Of a stretch of DNA of 64,000 nucleotides, positions 1 through 8,753 are shown piece after piece (within the stretch, counting starts at the first letter, position 1; every line of letters begins with the position of its first letter). Both the position numbers and the translations under genes were made by a program. The notes beneath the pieces are model-generated. The model did no database searches. It saw nothing but the letters and a program-made list of their open reading frames with translations, and had not been told where the DNA came from. Origin of the DNA: Natronolimnobius baerhuensis (GTDB lineage: Archaea; Halobacteriota; Halobacteria; Halobacteriales; Natrialbaceae); NCBI RefSeq assembly GCF_002177135.1, contig NZ_MWPH01000004.1:124001-188000 (forward strand), written 5' to 3'.

Positions 1-159
1 TGCAATCGCAACCGAAATCGCCGTCACACCGAGCGTGAAGATGGCGATCACCCACGAACTCGAGCCGGGCTCGAGAAACGGAAGCAGTGCGACCGTCAGC
101 ACCGCAATCGTCAGGCTAACCGCGACCATGAACTTGTATACCACGCCACTGACGCGCAT
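1..159 (-). CDS. Membrane protein, N-terminal part only
   Basis: The window edge cuts this gene, so only the first 53 codons are visible. The start ATG lies at 157-159 on the complement. The product starts MRVSGVVYKF and then shows two hydrophobic stretches (about residues 9-28 and 35-53) separated by a short LEPGSSS turn, which fits an integral membrane protein. It lies 54 bp after the ATPase gene of the transporter operon on the same strand, so it may be the last gene of that operon. The family cannot be named from this fragment. Confidence 0.6.
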   Translation of the reverse strand, partial: MRVSGVVYKFMVAVSLTIAVLTVALLPFLEPGSSSWVIAIFTLGVTAISVAIA

Positions 160-213
160 ACGTCTCCCTTGCCGTCAACTGATAAAAAGCCACGGGTCGA
201 GACGAGTCGCCGA

Positions 214-1272
214 TTACTCGTCGAGTGTCGGCGAGTCCCAGTAGTCGTGGTCCTCGAGCGCTCTGTAACACCGTGTCGTGTGCTTGTCACCGACGGCGGT
301 CGTCGGGGGCGCCGTTTTGCAGGCCTCTCGAGCCTTCGGACAGCGCGTGTGGAACCGACACCCTGCAGGCGGATTCTTCGGATCAGGGACGTCGATTGTC
401 CGCAGCGGCGAGTCGGTATCGCGTTCGACATCCGGATGCAGATCCGGCGTCGCCCACATCAACACCTTCGTGTAGGGATGTTGTGGATTCGCGAGCACCT
501 CGTCGACAGGGCCGATCTCGACGAGTTCGCCGAGGTACATAATCCCGATGCGCCCGTCGGCTTTCCCGGCCAGATAGCTGGCGTTCGAGAGGTTGTGCGA
601 GATGAACAGGTACGACGTGTTAAATGCCTCCTGTAACTCGAGCATGAGATCCATCATGTCGATTCGCAGCGAGACGTCGAGCGCCGAGACGGCCTCGTCG
701 GCGAGGATCAGATCCGGGTTCATCAACAGCGCGCGAATCAGCGCGATGCGCTGTTTCTCACCGCCGCTTAGCTGGTGTGGGAATCGGTTGGCGTAATCAT
801 CCGGCGGCGTCATGCCGACCCGCTCTAACATCTCGTAGATCCGTTCCCGGCGTTCGAACGTATCCATCTCCGGGTGCGTCACCTGCAGCGGACTCGAGAG
901 TGAGTGACGGACGCTTTTGTTCGGGTTCAGCGACGAGCCTGGGTCCTGATGGATGATCTGGAGCGATTTGCGGACCTCGTCGAACGGAATCTCGGGATTG
1001 CGCTCGTCTTTGGCCGCCCAGATATCCTGCCCGCGATAGTGGACCGTCCCGCCGGTCGGGCGCTGGACGCCGATTGCCGTCTTGCCGAGTGTCGTCTTTC
1101 CACAGCCGCTTTCGCCGACCAGCGCGACGACGTCGTTCTCGGCGATTTCGAGCGAGATATCGTCGACTGCCCGAACCGTCTCCGGATCGGAGAACACGTC
1201 GAGAAAGCCCTGTTCCTCCTCGAAGTGGACGTTGACACCCTCGAGCGAGACGACGTGATCCGAACTACTCAT
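214..1272 (-). CDS. Dpp/Opp-type ABC transporter ATP-binding protein (DppF-like)
   Basis: This is the second ATPase of a family-5 (oligopeptide/oligosaccharide) ABC importer. The 352-residue product has a Walker A motif GESGCGKTT near residue 54, a signature LSGGEKQR, a Walker B LILADEAVSALD, and a C-terminal oligo_HPY region with the four cysteines of this family (CRFHTRC, then two more). Its start overlaps the end of the preceding ATPase gene by 8 bp, so the two are probably translationally coupled and form a heterodimer. The substrate is not read from the sequence. Arabinan-type glycosidases next door make oligosaccharides as likely as peptides, since family-5 systems in Thermotoga and Pyrococcus carry sugars. 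Confidence 0.93.
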   Translation of the reverse strand: MSSSDHVVSLEGVNVHFEEEQGFLDVFSDPETVRAVDDISLEIAENDVVALVGESGCGKTTLGKTAIGVQRPTGGTVHYRGQDIWAAKDERNPEIPFDEVRKSLQIIHQDPGSSLNPNKSVRHSLSSPLQVTHPEMDTFERRERIYEMLERVGMTPPDDYANRFPHQLSGGEKQRIALIRALLMNPDLILADEAVSALDVSLRIDMMDLMLELQEAFNTSYLFISHNLSNASYLAGKADGRIGIMYLGELVEIGPVDEVLANPQHPYTKVLMWATPDLHPDVERDTDSPLRTIDVPDPKNPPAGCRFHTRCPKAREACKTAPPTTAVGDKHTTRCYRALEDHDYWDSPTLDE

Positions 1273-2320
1273 CGACGCGCACCTCCTCGAGACTCAGCGG
1301 AATGACCTCGGGGACGCGCTCGCCGTAGTGACACGCGACGCGATGGTCGTCGGCGACGGCCTCGAGTGGCGGGTCCTCGGCGAGACACGTGTCGTCGCTC
1401 ATCGGACAGCGAGGATGATACGAACAGCCCTCGGGCACGCTGACGGGGTCGGGAGCAGCGCCGTCGATGGGGCGCATCTTCGATCTGGGGGTGTCGAGGT
1501 TGGGGGTGGCGTTCAGCAGTGCACGCGTATACGGATGCATCGACCCGGTCAGCACCTCGTCGGCGGGTCCGAGTTCGATGAAGTCGAAGGCGTACATGAC
1601 TGCCAGCCGGTCGGCGAGATTCGCAACCAGCGGCAGGTCGTGCGTGATGAAGACGATGGTCAGATCGTACTCCGCCGCGAGGTCGTCGATCAGCCCGATG
1701 ATGCTCTGTTGCATCAGCAGGTCCAGTGCGGCCGTCGGCTCGTCCATGACAAGCACCTCCGGTTCGAGGACGAGCGCGAGTGCGATCAGCGCCCGCTGTT
1801 GCATCCCGCCCGAGAGTTCGTGCGGATATGAATCGAGAACGCGATCAGCGTCGAGGTACAGGTCAGCGAGGAGGTCTCGAGCGCGGGCCATCCCCGCGTC
1901 CATGTTGCGTTCGTGGACCTCGATGGTCTCCTCGAAGTGATCGCGAATGCTCATCGTCGGGTTGAACGAACTCATCGCCCCCTGGAACACCATCGAAATT
2001 TCCTCCCAGCGCAAGCGCTTGAGTTCGTCTTCCTCGAGATTCAGCAGGTCGACGTCTCGATCTGGTGTCGGATGGTAGGTGATCTCGCCGAGCGTCACAC
2101 CGGGGTCGACGACGGCATCGAGCAAGGCGGAGGCGAACATCGACTTGCCGGAGCCGCTTTCCCCGACGACGCCGAGGATTTCGCCGCGCCGGATGTCGAG
2201 ATCGACCTGATCGAGCACCCGCGATTCGCCGCGGTCCATATCGAACGTGACGCTGACGTCACGGAGTTCGAAGATCGGATCTGCAGTCGATACCGTCGGT
2301 GTTGCTGGCTCTTCCATCAT
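1265..2320 (-). CDS. Dpp/Opp-type ABC transporter ATP-binding protein (DppD-like)
   Basis: First ATPase of the importer, 351 residues. Visible motifs are Walker [10 protein letters not shown], the Q-loop in SMVFQGAMSSFNP, signature LSGGMQQR, Walker B VLVMDEPTAALD, the H-loop histidine in FITHD, and the oligo_HPY tail (CSYHPRCP and later cysteines). The start chosen is the first of two adjacent ATG codons (2315-2320). A gap of 64 bp separates it from the permease gene upstream, and its end overlaps the next ATPase gene. It energises transport at the inner face of the membrane together with its partner. Confidence 0.93.
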   Translation of the reverse strand: MMEEPATPTVSTADPIFELRDVSVTFDMDRGESRVLDQVDLDIRRGEILGVVGESGSGKSMFASALLDAVVDPGVTLGEITYHPTPDRDVDLLNLEEDELKRLRWEEISMVFQGAMSSFNPTMSIRDHFEETIEVHERNMDAGMARARDLLADLYLDADRVLDSYPHELSGGMQQRALIALALVLEPEVLVMDEPTAALDLLMQQSIIGLIDDLAAEYDLTIVFITHDLPLVANLADRLAVMYAFDFIELGPADEVLTGSMHPYTRALLNATPNLDTPRSKMRPIDGAAPDPVSVPEGCSYHPRCPMSDDTCLAEDPPLEAVADDHRVACHYGERVPEVIPLSLEEVRVDE

Positions 2321-2384
2321 AGGTTCTGAGTGTCTCTGCTCGAGTGTCGATCAGTCCGTCGATTCATCGTGGAGTGGTGCCGGC

Positions 2385-3380
2385 TCATCGGTGGCTCTCC
2401 ATGCTGTCTTCGTCAATAGTCTCGGCGTGGCGCGCTCTGATTCGTGGGTTAAACAGTCGTTCGGTCCCCTGTGCGAAGAGGATCAGGCCAAACGACAGGG
2501 TAACCACGGCGAACATCGGCGCGAGAATCCAGTGGGCCGTTTCCCACGAGGTAAAGACGCCGAAACTGTCGTAGGCGTCGTTGAGCATCACGCCCCAATT
2601 CTCGTTCGAGAACGGCAACACGCCCAGATAGTAGAGCGCGACCGACCCGAAGATGACGCCACGAGCCGACTGGACGAAGTTGACAAGCACGTAGGGCATG
2701 ATGTTCGGCAGGATGTCGTCGACGACGATCCGCCGCGTCGGAACGCCCATGATCCGTGACGCCTCGACGTAGGAGTGATCTCGCAGCGTCAACACCTGCG
2801 ACCGGATCGCTCGAGCGAGGCCCGCCCAAGCGTTGATTGTGAGGACGATCCCGACGGTGACGGGATGTGTCGGCTCGATTAGGGCCGCCAGCAGGATGAT
2901 CAGTGGCAAGCCCGGAATCGTCATCGCGATGTCGGTCACGACAGTCAGCGCGCGGTCAACGCGGCCGCCTTTGTACCCAGAAACTGTGCCGACGAGCGTT
3001 GCAATCGCCACCGAGAACACTGCCCCGGCGGTGATCATGATCAACATCGCGGGCGTCGCCTGCACGACGAGTGCGAAGACACTCTCGCCGCGAATCGTCG
3101 TCCCCAGCGGGAACTCGAGGCTCTGGAAGGCGGGGTCCATTCGCGGTCCGTCGCCGGGGAACGGCTCCGAAACGAGCCAGTAGCCCACGGTGCCGAGGAA
3201 CACCCACGCGAGGATGATCAGGGAGCCGACGCGGGTGCGCCAGTCGCTCCAGATCACGCGCAGGGGCGTCAACACGAACAAATCGAGGCGTTCCCGGTAG
3301 AGTTCACGCCTCGAGCGTGTGATTCGGTCGTCGCGGTCCGGTTCGGTATCCGTCTGGAAGGTAGAGGTTCGTTCAGCCAT
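2385..3380 (-). CDS. Dpp/Opp-type ABC transporter permease (DppC-like)
   Basis: Inner-membrane permease of the importer. I place the start at the ATG at 3378-3380 (MAERTSTFQ), because GGAGG lies 9 bp upstream and the previous gene stops one base earlier. An upstream ATG would add 11 residues. The 331-residue product has an N-terminal cytoplasmic segment, one membrane span near residue 55, a periplasmic loop, and five further spans. The BPD_transp_1 coupling signature (SYVEASRIMGVPTRRIV) sits in the second half. It pairs with the DppB-like subunit encoded just upstream. Confidence 0.92.
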   Translation of the reverse strand: MAERTSTFQTDTEPDRDDRITRSRRELYRERLDLFVLTPLRVIWSDWRTRVGSLIILAWVFLGTVGYWLVSEPFPGDGPRMDPAFQSLEFPLGTTIRGESVFALVVQATPAMLIMITAGAVFSVAIATLVGTVSGYKGGRVDRALTVVTDIAMTIPGLPLIILLAALIEPTHPVTVGIVLTINAWAGLARAIRSQVLTLRDHSYVEASRIMGVPTRRIVVDDILPNIMPYVLVNFVQSARGVIFGSVALYYLGVLPFSNENWGVMLNDAYDSFGVFTSWETAHWILAPMFAVVTLSFGLILFAQGTERLFNPRIRARHAETIDEDSMESHR

Positions 3381-3381
3381 G

Positions 3382-4398
3382 TCAGTATGCCTCCCGGGAG
3401 TCTTCCTGTTCAACCCGTGGGTCGATCTTGCTGTAGGTGAGGTCGGCGATCAGGATGAAGACGATCACCGCGAGCGTAATGATCAGGAACGACCCCATCA
3501 TCAGCGGGTAATCACGGGCGTTGACCGCCTCTAACAGGTACCAGCCGATGCCTTCGTAGGCGAAGATTTCCTCTAAGACGACGGCACCACCGAACATGAA
3601 CCCAATCGAGATCATCAGCGAGGTGTACATCGGAAGCAAGGCGTTTCGGCCGACGTATCGGGTTGCAATCTGTCGACCGGGAACGCCACGCAGGTTTGCA
3701 ACACGGATATAGTCCTCGCCGATCACCTGAATTGCGTTGCCGCGCATCGTCAGCGCGACGCCGCCCAGTCCGGTGATGACGAGCGATAGGATCGGTAACG
3801 TGGCGTGGTGGACGACGTCGATGAAGTACGACGCCGACAGCGCCGGTTCGGCACCGGTCGGATGATGCCCCGATGCCGGGAACAGGCCCCAGTCGTAGGC
3901 AAGCAACGCGATTGCCAACAGCGCGAAGATGTAGTACGGAATCGAGTTCAGAAACATCGAGACGACCGTCGTCCCGACATCGAATCGCGATCCCTCGAGG
4001 TAGGCCATGATTGCGCCGAGAACGATGCCTGCCGAGAACGTCAGCAACGTCGCAATCGAGAGCAAGAACAGCGTCCAGGGCATTGCCTGAACGATAATCT
4101 CGTCGACGGGCGCGGCGAAGTGCAGCGACTCGCCGAGGTCACCCTGCAGCATGTTCGACATGTACTCGACGTACTGGACGTGCATCGGATCGGTCGGATC
4201 GATGTTCATCGAGCGCTCGGCGAGCTGGCTGACCTGTGCCATGCTGATGGAGCCGTCGCCGCGACTTTGCATGAGCTGAGCGCGGATGTAGTCTTCCGGC
4301 CCGCCCGGAATCGACTGGATCATCACGAACGTAATCGTCATGACGGCATACAGCGTAAACGCCGCCATCGAGAGCCGCTTCAGGAGGTAGCGAGACAT
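3382..4398 (-). CDS. Dpp/Opp-type ABC transporter permease (DppB-like)
   Basis: The 338-residue product begins MSRYLLKRL, the usual DppB opening, with a first membrane span, a periplasmic loop of about 75 residues that contains DPTDPMHVQYVEYM and GDLGESLHF, and five more spans. The coupling motif is GEDYIRVANLRGVPGRQI. It starts 12 bp after the binding-protein gene ends and stops one base before the DppC-like start, so the genes are co-transcribed. The length is normal for the family (about 310-340). Confidence 0.93.
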   Translation of the reverse strand: MSRYLLKRLSMAAFTLYAVMTITFVMIQSIPGGPEDYIRAQLMQSRGDGSISMAQVSQLAERSMNIDPTDPMHVQYVEYMSNMLQGDLGESLHFAAPVDEIIVQAMPWTLFLLSIATLLTFSAGIVLGAIMAYLEGSRFDVGTTVVSMFLNSIPYYIFALLAIALLAYDWGLFPASGHHPTGAEPALSASYFIDVVHHATLPILSLVITGLGGVALTMRGNAIQVIGEDYIRVANLRGVPGRQIATRYVGRNALLPMYTSLMISIGFMFGGAVVLEEIFAYEGIGWYLLEAVNARDYPLMMGSFLIITLAVIVFILIADLTYSKIDPRVEQEDSREAY

Positions 4399-4410
4399 CT
4401 CTTTCCCTCG

Positions 4411-6246
4411 TTATCGTGCCCGCAGATTACCCGTTCGTGGGAACTGCCACAGTGGCCACTTCGACTGGTAGGTTGCTGACTCCTCGACCGGGTCAGGAAC
4501 CCACCACTCGTCCTCCCAGAACCAGACCGTATCGTTGATTTCGGTCAGAGGCAACATCGGCAGGTACTGATTCGTCACCCACGCCAGTTCCTCGATCAAC
4601 TCGACGGACTCGGCTTCGTCCTGTGTCGTCTGCAGTTCCTCGAGCAGCCCCACGACGTCGACCGACTCGAGGTCGCCGTCGGGGTCGCCGACCGGTGGTG
4701 CAACGACATCGTCCTCCTCAAGGTTGAGGAACGGCGCGTCGATAATGTAGTACATCCGGAACGTAAAGTACGGGTAGGAGTTCTGCAGCGTCCACCCCGT
4801 CGAGGCGAGGTCGTAGTCGCCGTCGAGGTAGTAATCCGCCCAGTAGACGGTGTCGTCGACGGCCTCCACGTCGGCGTTGATCCCTTCCTGCCGGAGTTGG
4901 CCTTCGACAGTCTGGTAGATCGGATGCCAATCGGTCGTATCCGCCGGCATCGTGATCGTCAACTCGAACTCCTCGTCGTCGGGCGTGTACCACTGGTCGT
5001 CGTCTTTCGAGTAGCCTTCCTCGCGGAGCAGGTCCCGGCCGCGCTCGAGGTCGTCGTACCGGTGGAGGGCGTCGGCACCCTCGTCCGTGATCCAGTCCGT
5101 CCAGGCGTCACTCGGGTTGTTCTCGCCGTCGATGTTCCCGACGAGACCGCTTGGTGCTTCGACCGCCTCTCCGTATGGCCCGTAACTCGACGCCACGCCC
5201 TCACGGTCGATGAACTCCGCCAGCGCCTGGCGAACCCGAACGTTGCCGACGTGTTCATGCTCGAGGTTAAACGGTAACGCCATCCCCCACATCGCCGGGA
5301 GGTGCCCGACCGTGAGGTCGTCCGGTCGGTTCTCGAGGACGGCCTCCTCGGCGGTGAAGTTCCTGATCGTATCGACTTCGTTGCCCATGATCACTTCGCC
5401 CGTATCGGAGCCGACGCGATGAACCTCCCAGCGAGTGAAGTTGATGTTCGCCGCGTCGGGGTGGTCCTCGACGAGTTCCATCTCGAAGAGGTTGTCCGTG
5501 ACGTTGACGACCTCGAACGGGCCGTGACCCTCGATGTCGTCGAGTTCGTAGTTCTCGAGGTCGGGTCGGATGTCGTCAATCGATTCACCGTCTTCCCAGC
5601 GCTCGACGAACTGCTCGTACTGTTCAGCTCTGGTATCTAACCAGAGGTTGGTCCAACTCGTATCGAACACATCCGGATTGATCGTCCCCGCAAGGTCCAT
5701 CTCGACTTGGTGATCGCCCGCAATTGAGACGTCATCGAAGACAGCCCCGAGATCACCACTCATGATGTCCTCGAGGATCAGTTTCGTCCGGAGGTCCTCG
5801 GCGTCGACGTTCTCGCCATCGGAGTGCCAGGACCGGTCGTCAGCGAGGTCGATGAGTGCGTGGTCGTCCTCGTACTCGGCGATGTCGATGAGCCGCCATG
5901 TGAACTCGTCACGTTCCATATGGTACCAGACGAACTGATCGTTGTTCATCGAGTGACCGAACTCCTGTGACGGGTTGTAGATGTTGTACTGCCAGTTCGT
6001 CGGGTTGTCCGTCGTCGGCTCGATTAACGCGGTGTCGACGCGCTCGTCTGCGTCGGGATCGAACGAGGGCCGTTCGTCGGTGCCGCCACCGTTCTCATCG
6101 TCGCCGCCCCCAGCACAGCCAGCCACGAGCATCGCGCCCGCGCCGCCGCCCGCTGCGAGCACCTGCCGTCTCGAGACGCTGTGTGGCGTTCCCTTCCCGG
6201 TACGTCGGACTCTTGATAAGATATCACTACCGTTTTGGCGTGACAT
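4411..6246 (-). CDS. Family-5 extracellular solute-binding lipoprotein
   Basis: Substrate receptor of the importer, 611 residues. I chose the ATG at 6244-6246 (MSRQNGSDIL) rather than one 34 codons upstream. It leaves a normal twin-arginine signal (SVSRRQVLAAGGG) and lipobox (LVAGC), and a TATA-like box lies about 24 nt before it. After the lipid-anchored cysteine comes a Gly/Asp/Glu-rich linker, then the SBP_bac_5 fold. The protein is acidic, folds before export by Tat, and sits on the outside of the membrane. It is first in an operon of at least five genes. Its ligand is unknown; the neighbouring glycosidases suggest arabinose-containing oligosaccharides. Confidence 0.92.
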   Translation of the reverse strand: MSRQNGSDILSRVRRTGKGTPHSVSRRQVLAAGGGAGAMLVAGCAGGGDDENGGGTDERPSFDPDADERVDTALIEPTTDNPTNWQYNIYNPSQEFGHSMNNDQFVWYHMERDEFTWRLIDIAEYEDDHALIDLADDRSWHSDGENVDAEDLRTKLILEDIMSGDLGAVFDDVSIAGDHQVEMDLAGTINPDVFDTSWTNLWLDTRAEQYEQFVERWEDGESIDDIRPDLENYELDDIEGHGPFEVVNVTDNLFEMELVEDHPDAANINFTRWEVHRVGSDTGEVIMGNEVDTIRNFTAEEAVLENRPDDLTVGHLPAMWGMALPFNLEHEHVGNVRVRQALAEFIDREGVASSYGPYGEAVEAPSGLVGNIDGENNPSDAWTDWITDEGADALHRYDDLERGRDLLREEGYSKDDDQWYTPDDEEFELTITMPADTTDWHPIYQTVEGQLRQEGINADVEAVDDTVYWADYYLDGDYDLASTGWTLQNSYPYFTFRMYYIIDAPFLNLEEDDVVAPPVGDPDGDLESVDVVGLLEELQTTQDEAESVELIEELAWVTNQYLPMLPLTEINDTVWFWEDEWWVPDPVEESATYQSKWPLWQFPRTGNLRAR

Positions 6247-6270
6247 ACCACACAATTCACTGTCCGTCCG

Positions 6271-6298
6271 TAATAAATGTACATGGTCTATTACCATG
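6271..6298 (-). promoter_or_regulatory. Promoter and candidate operator of the binding-protein operon
   Basis: A TATA-like box (CATTTATTA on the complement, 6271-6279) lies about 25 nt before the chosen start codon, which suits a leaderless transcript. Directly upstream of it, 6282-6298 is a perfect inverted repeat, CATGGT-5 nt-ACCATG. It lies between the operon and the end of the IclR-containing gene, so it is a reasonable regulator site. No regulator has been matched to it. Confidence 0.5.
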
Positions 6299-6331
6299 AC
6301 CGTCGACGAAAGACGATGCGATGCTGAGCGG

Positions 6332-8446
6332 TCACCCGAACTGGCCACGCTCGCGCTCGAGCAACTCGAGTTCGATTGATTTGCCGGTAGCGACCAGCAG
6401 CGGGACGATATCCGCTTGCAGACGCTGTGAGTCCAGTTCGAACTCGGAGCCGATCACCTCGAGTGCGGCGACGCCGCGGTCGTCGGCATCCCGAATTGGA
6501 ACCGCGATCCGATGGATTCGGTCGTTCGCTCGCTGCTGGCTGATCGTGTACTCCTGTTTCTCGAGCAAGCCAGCGCTGTACTCGAGTTGCGTGCTCGTAT
6601 CCTGATCGATGAGAACACGATTGTCGCGTGCCGTCTCGAGGTCGGCATAGAAGTTCTGTCGGTCGACGGTTCGGATCGCATCCTCGAGGAGCGCGTCGAC
6701 TTCTTCGCGCGGGCGATGGGAGAGGAGGGCTTTGCCGCCGGTCGAGACGTGGATTGGAAGGCGACTCCCCGCTTCGATTGGTGGTGAACCAGCGACTGGG
6801 TCGGTACAGTACAGATACACGGCGTCGCCTTCTTCCTCGACAATCAGTGAGACGGTCTCGCCGATACGTTCGGACAGCGCCTGGAGTTCCGGTTTTGCGA
6901 TCTCGCAGACATCGTGTCGAGACAGAATTTGTTGGCCGAACCGAAACAGTCGCAGCGACGTCGCGTACTCGCCGTCCGTCTTCGTCACGTAGCCCAGATG
7001 GCGCAGCGTATCGAGGTACTTGTAGACCGAACTCTTTGCGATCCCAGTCTGGCGTGCGAGTTCGGTGACGCCGACCGGCCCCGTTTGTTCAATCGTCTCG
7101 AGGAGATCGAACGCTTTGACGAGTGATTTGACGTGATGTGTTTCTGCCGGTGGCGTGCTATCGGTTGGACGGCTGATGAACTGCGTGTTCCCGCGAGTGC
7201 GTCGGTGTGCACTCTCGTCTCGATTCGTCGGCGAGTGACTTACCGAACGCTCACTCGAGTCGCGGTCGTACTCGACCATCGCCGACAGCGACGCGCGACC
7301 GTATCTGATCTCGGTCTTGCCGTGGCCGGCGTACGTCGACGTAAACTGCAGCAGTTCCGATCCGTTGCCGGCGGGCAACAGGGCGGTCGTCCAGGCCACA
7401 GAGCGATGGCTGGTCTCGAGTTCGTCGTCGAACCACAGCGGTGCCGAAACCGGCGTCCATGGTCCCATGGCGTCCATTTCCGTCGTCGCGAGCAAGACCG
7501 TGCCACTGTCAGGGACGGGATTTCGGTGTTTGTCGCGGAACGTCTTCCCAGCGACCAAAATCGTGCCGTCCTCGCCGCCCTCGGGAACCCACGTCGCGTA
7601 CGGGCCGTCGATCAACTGCAGTTCGTCGCTCGTCTGGACTGGCGTGCCGATAGCACTGGAATCTCCCCATTCGCGCCCGTTGTCAGACGTTTTAACGAAG
7701 ATACTGCCACCGTACTTCGGCCCGTCGATGTAGTACGTCATGAGATACTGGCCGGTCGGGAGTTTCGTTATCGAGGGCATGCCCGGCCGGGACTCGTCGT
7801 CGGCGAGGGCAACGTCGAACTCCTGTGGCTCCCAGGTGAAACCGCCATCGCTCGAGACGCGATGGCCGATGAGTCGGTCGTAGCCGTCTTCAGAGTGGCG
7901 TTCGTCAGAGAAGTAACAGACGAGATTGCCGTCTGCGTCGACCGTGAGTTCGGGGACCCAGACCGGTGACTCGCCGCGACTCGGGACGGCCGTGCCGCCA
8001 GTGACGACCGTACTCACGTACGTCCACTCCTGGCCGCCGTCCTCGCTCGCGTACAGATCGATGCTCGTCTCGGACCGATCACTCGGGATTGCGTTGCCGG
8101 CAGCCAGCACCGTGCCTGCATCCCACGGCCCCACCGGCTGTGGCAGTTCGAACAGCGTCGGCTGGTAGCGAAGCCCCCACCCGTGCTCGGTGTCTCGCAG
8201 ATCCGAGTAGTGCGACCACGTCCGCCCGTCGTCGGTACTCCGATAGATCGGAAAGGACGGCTCGTCAGTGCCCGTCTTCCCGGCCGTTTCGTAACACTCG
8301 AACGTCGCCAGTAGCGTGGTTTCGTCGGCCTCGCCGTACTCGAGGCGCGTCGCTCGCGGGTACATCGCGCCGGGAACGGGTGCCCACTCGGGCGGCTCGT
8401 AGAGCACCGACCCCGTGTGATCGTCGGGGTTCTGTGCGTCAGTCAT
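6332..8446 (-). CDS. Fusion of a sialidase-like (Asp-box) domain and an IclR-family regulator
   Basis: A single 704-residue frame. Residues 1 to about 395 form a sialidase-type beta-propeller with four Asp boxes (SxDxGxxW type) at about 70-77, 134-141, 198-205 and 253-260. Residues about 396-438 are a polar linker rich in Ser, Thr and Arg. Residues 439-704 are a complete IclR regulator: winged HTH (VTELARQTGIAKSSVYKYLDTL) plus the IclR effector domain. The linker contains no in-frame ATG or GTG that would start a separate IclR gene. GGAGG lies about 13 nt before the start. There is no signal peptide, so the product is cytoplasmic. The propeller may be a glycosidase (GH93-type exo-arabinanase fits the locus) or only a sugar sensor. 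A sequencing frameshift joining two genes is the main alternative. Confidence 0.8.
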   Translation of the reverse strand: MTDAQNPDDHTGSVLYEPPEWAPVPGAMYPRATRLEYGEADETTLLATFECYETAGKTGTDEPSFPIYRSTDDGRTWSHYSDLRDTEHGWGLRYQPTLFELPQPVGPWDAGTVLAAGNAIPSDRSETSIDLYASEDGGQEWTYVSTVVTGGTAVPSRGESPVWVPELTVDADGNLVCYFSDERHSEDGYDRLIGHRVSSDGGFTWEPQEFDVALADDESRPGMPSITKLPTGQYLMTYYIDGPKYGGSIFVKTSDNGREWGDSSAIGTPVQTSDELQLIDGPYATWVPEGGEDGTILVAGKTFRDKHRNPVPDSGTVLLATTEMDAMGPWTPVSAPLWFDDELETSHRSVAWTTALLPAGNGSELLQFTSTYAGHGKTEIRYGRASLSAMVEYDRDSSERSVSHSPTNRDESAHRRTRGNTQFISRPTDSTPPAETHHVKSLVKAFDLLETIEQTGPVGVTELARQTGIAKSSVYKYLDTLRHLGYVTKTDGEYATSLRLFRFGQQILSRHDVCEIAKPELQALSERIGETVSLIVEEEGDAVYLYCTDPVAGSPPIEAGSRLPIHVSTGGKALLSHRPREEVDALLEDAIRTVDRQNFYADLETARDNRVLIDQDTSTQLEYSAGLLEKQEYTISQQRANDRIHRIAVPIRDADDRGVAALEVIGSEFELDSQRLQADIVPLLVATGKSIELELLERERGQFG

Positions 8447-8753
8447 GATGGTATCGCCTCCTCCAATTCCCTCGCTGACCCGTTCGACTGACGCCTCGAA
8501 CTGTCAGTCGGCCGGCTGGTGTCGAACCAAACGGCCTGCGTCCCAGCGCAGCGGTCGGCCGTGCCCGCGTGTGTGTCATACCATACCGATCAGAGGTGAA
8601 CGACCTTATTCGTACGGATCTGTCGATGTCACTCGCGTGAGTCTGTGCCACCACTGGTTTGGGGATGAACAGACAGACCACTGGCAGGCTGCAGGCAACT
8701 GTGTCAGTGAACCCCATCATTTATTGCAGATGTCCCGAAATAGTGGGTCGTAC
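8447..8753. promoter_or_regulatory. Divergent intergenic region with the GH51 promoter
   Basis: This 307 bp gap separates the sialidase-IclR gene (leftward) from the GH51 gene (rightward). A TATA-like box TTTATTG at 8720-8726 lies 27 nt before the ATG at 8754. I found no convincing coding frame in it. Confidence 0.45.
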
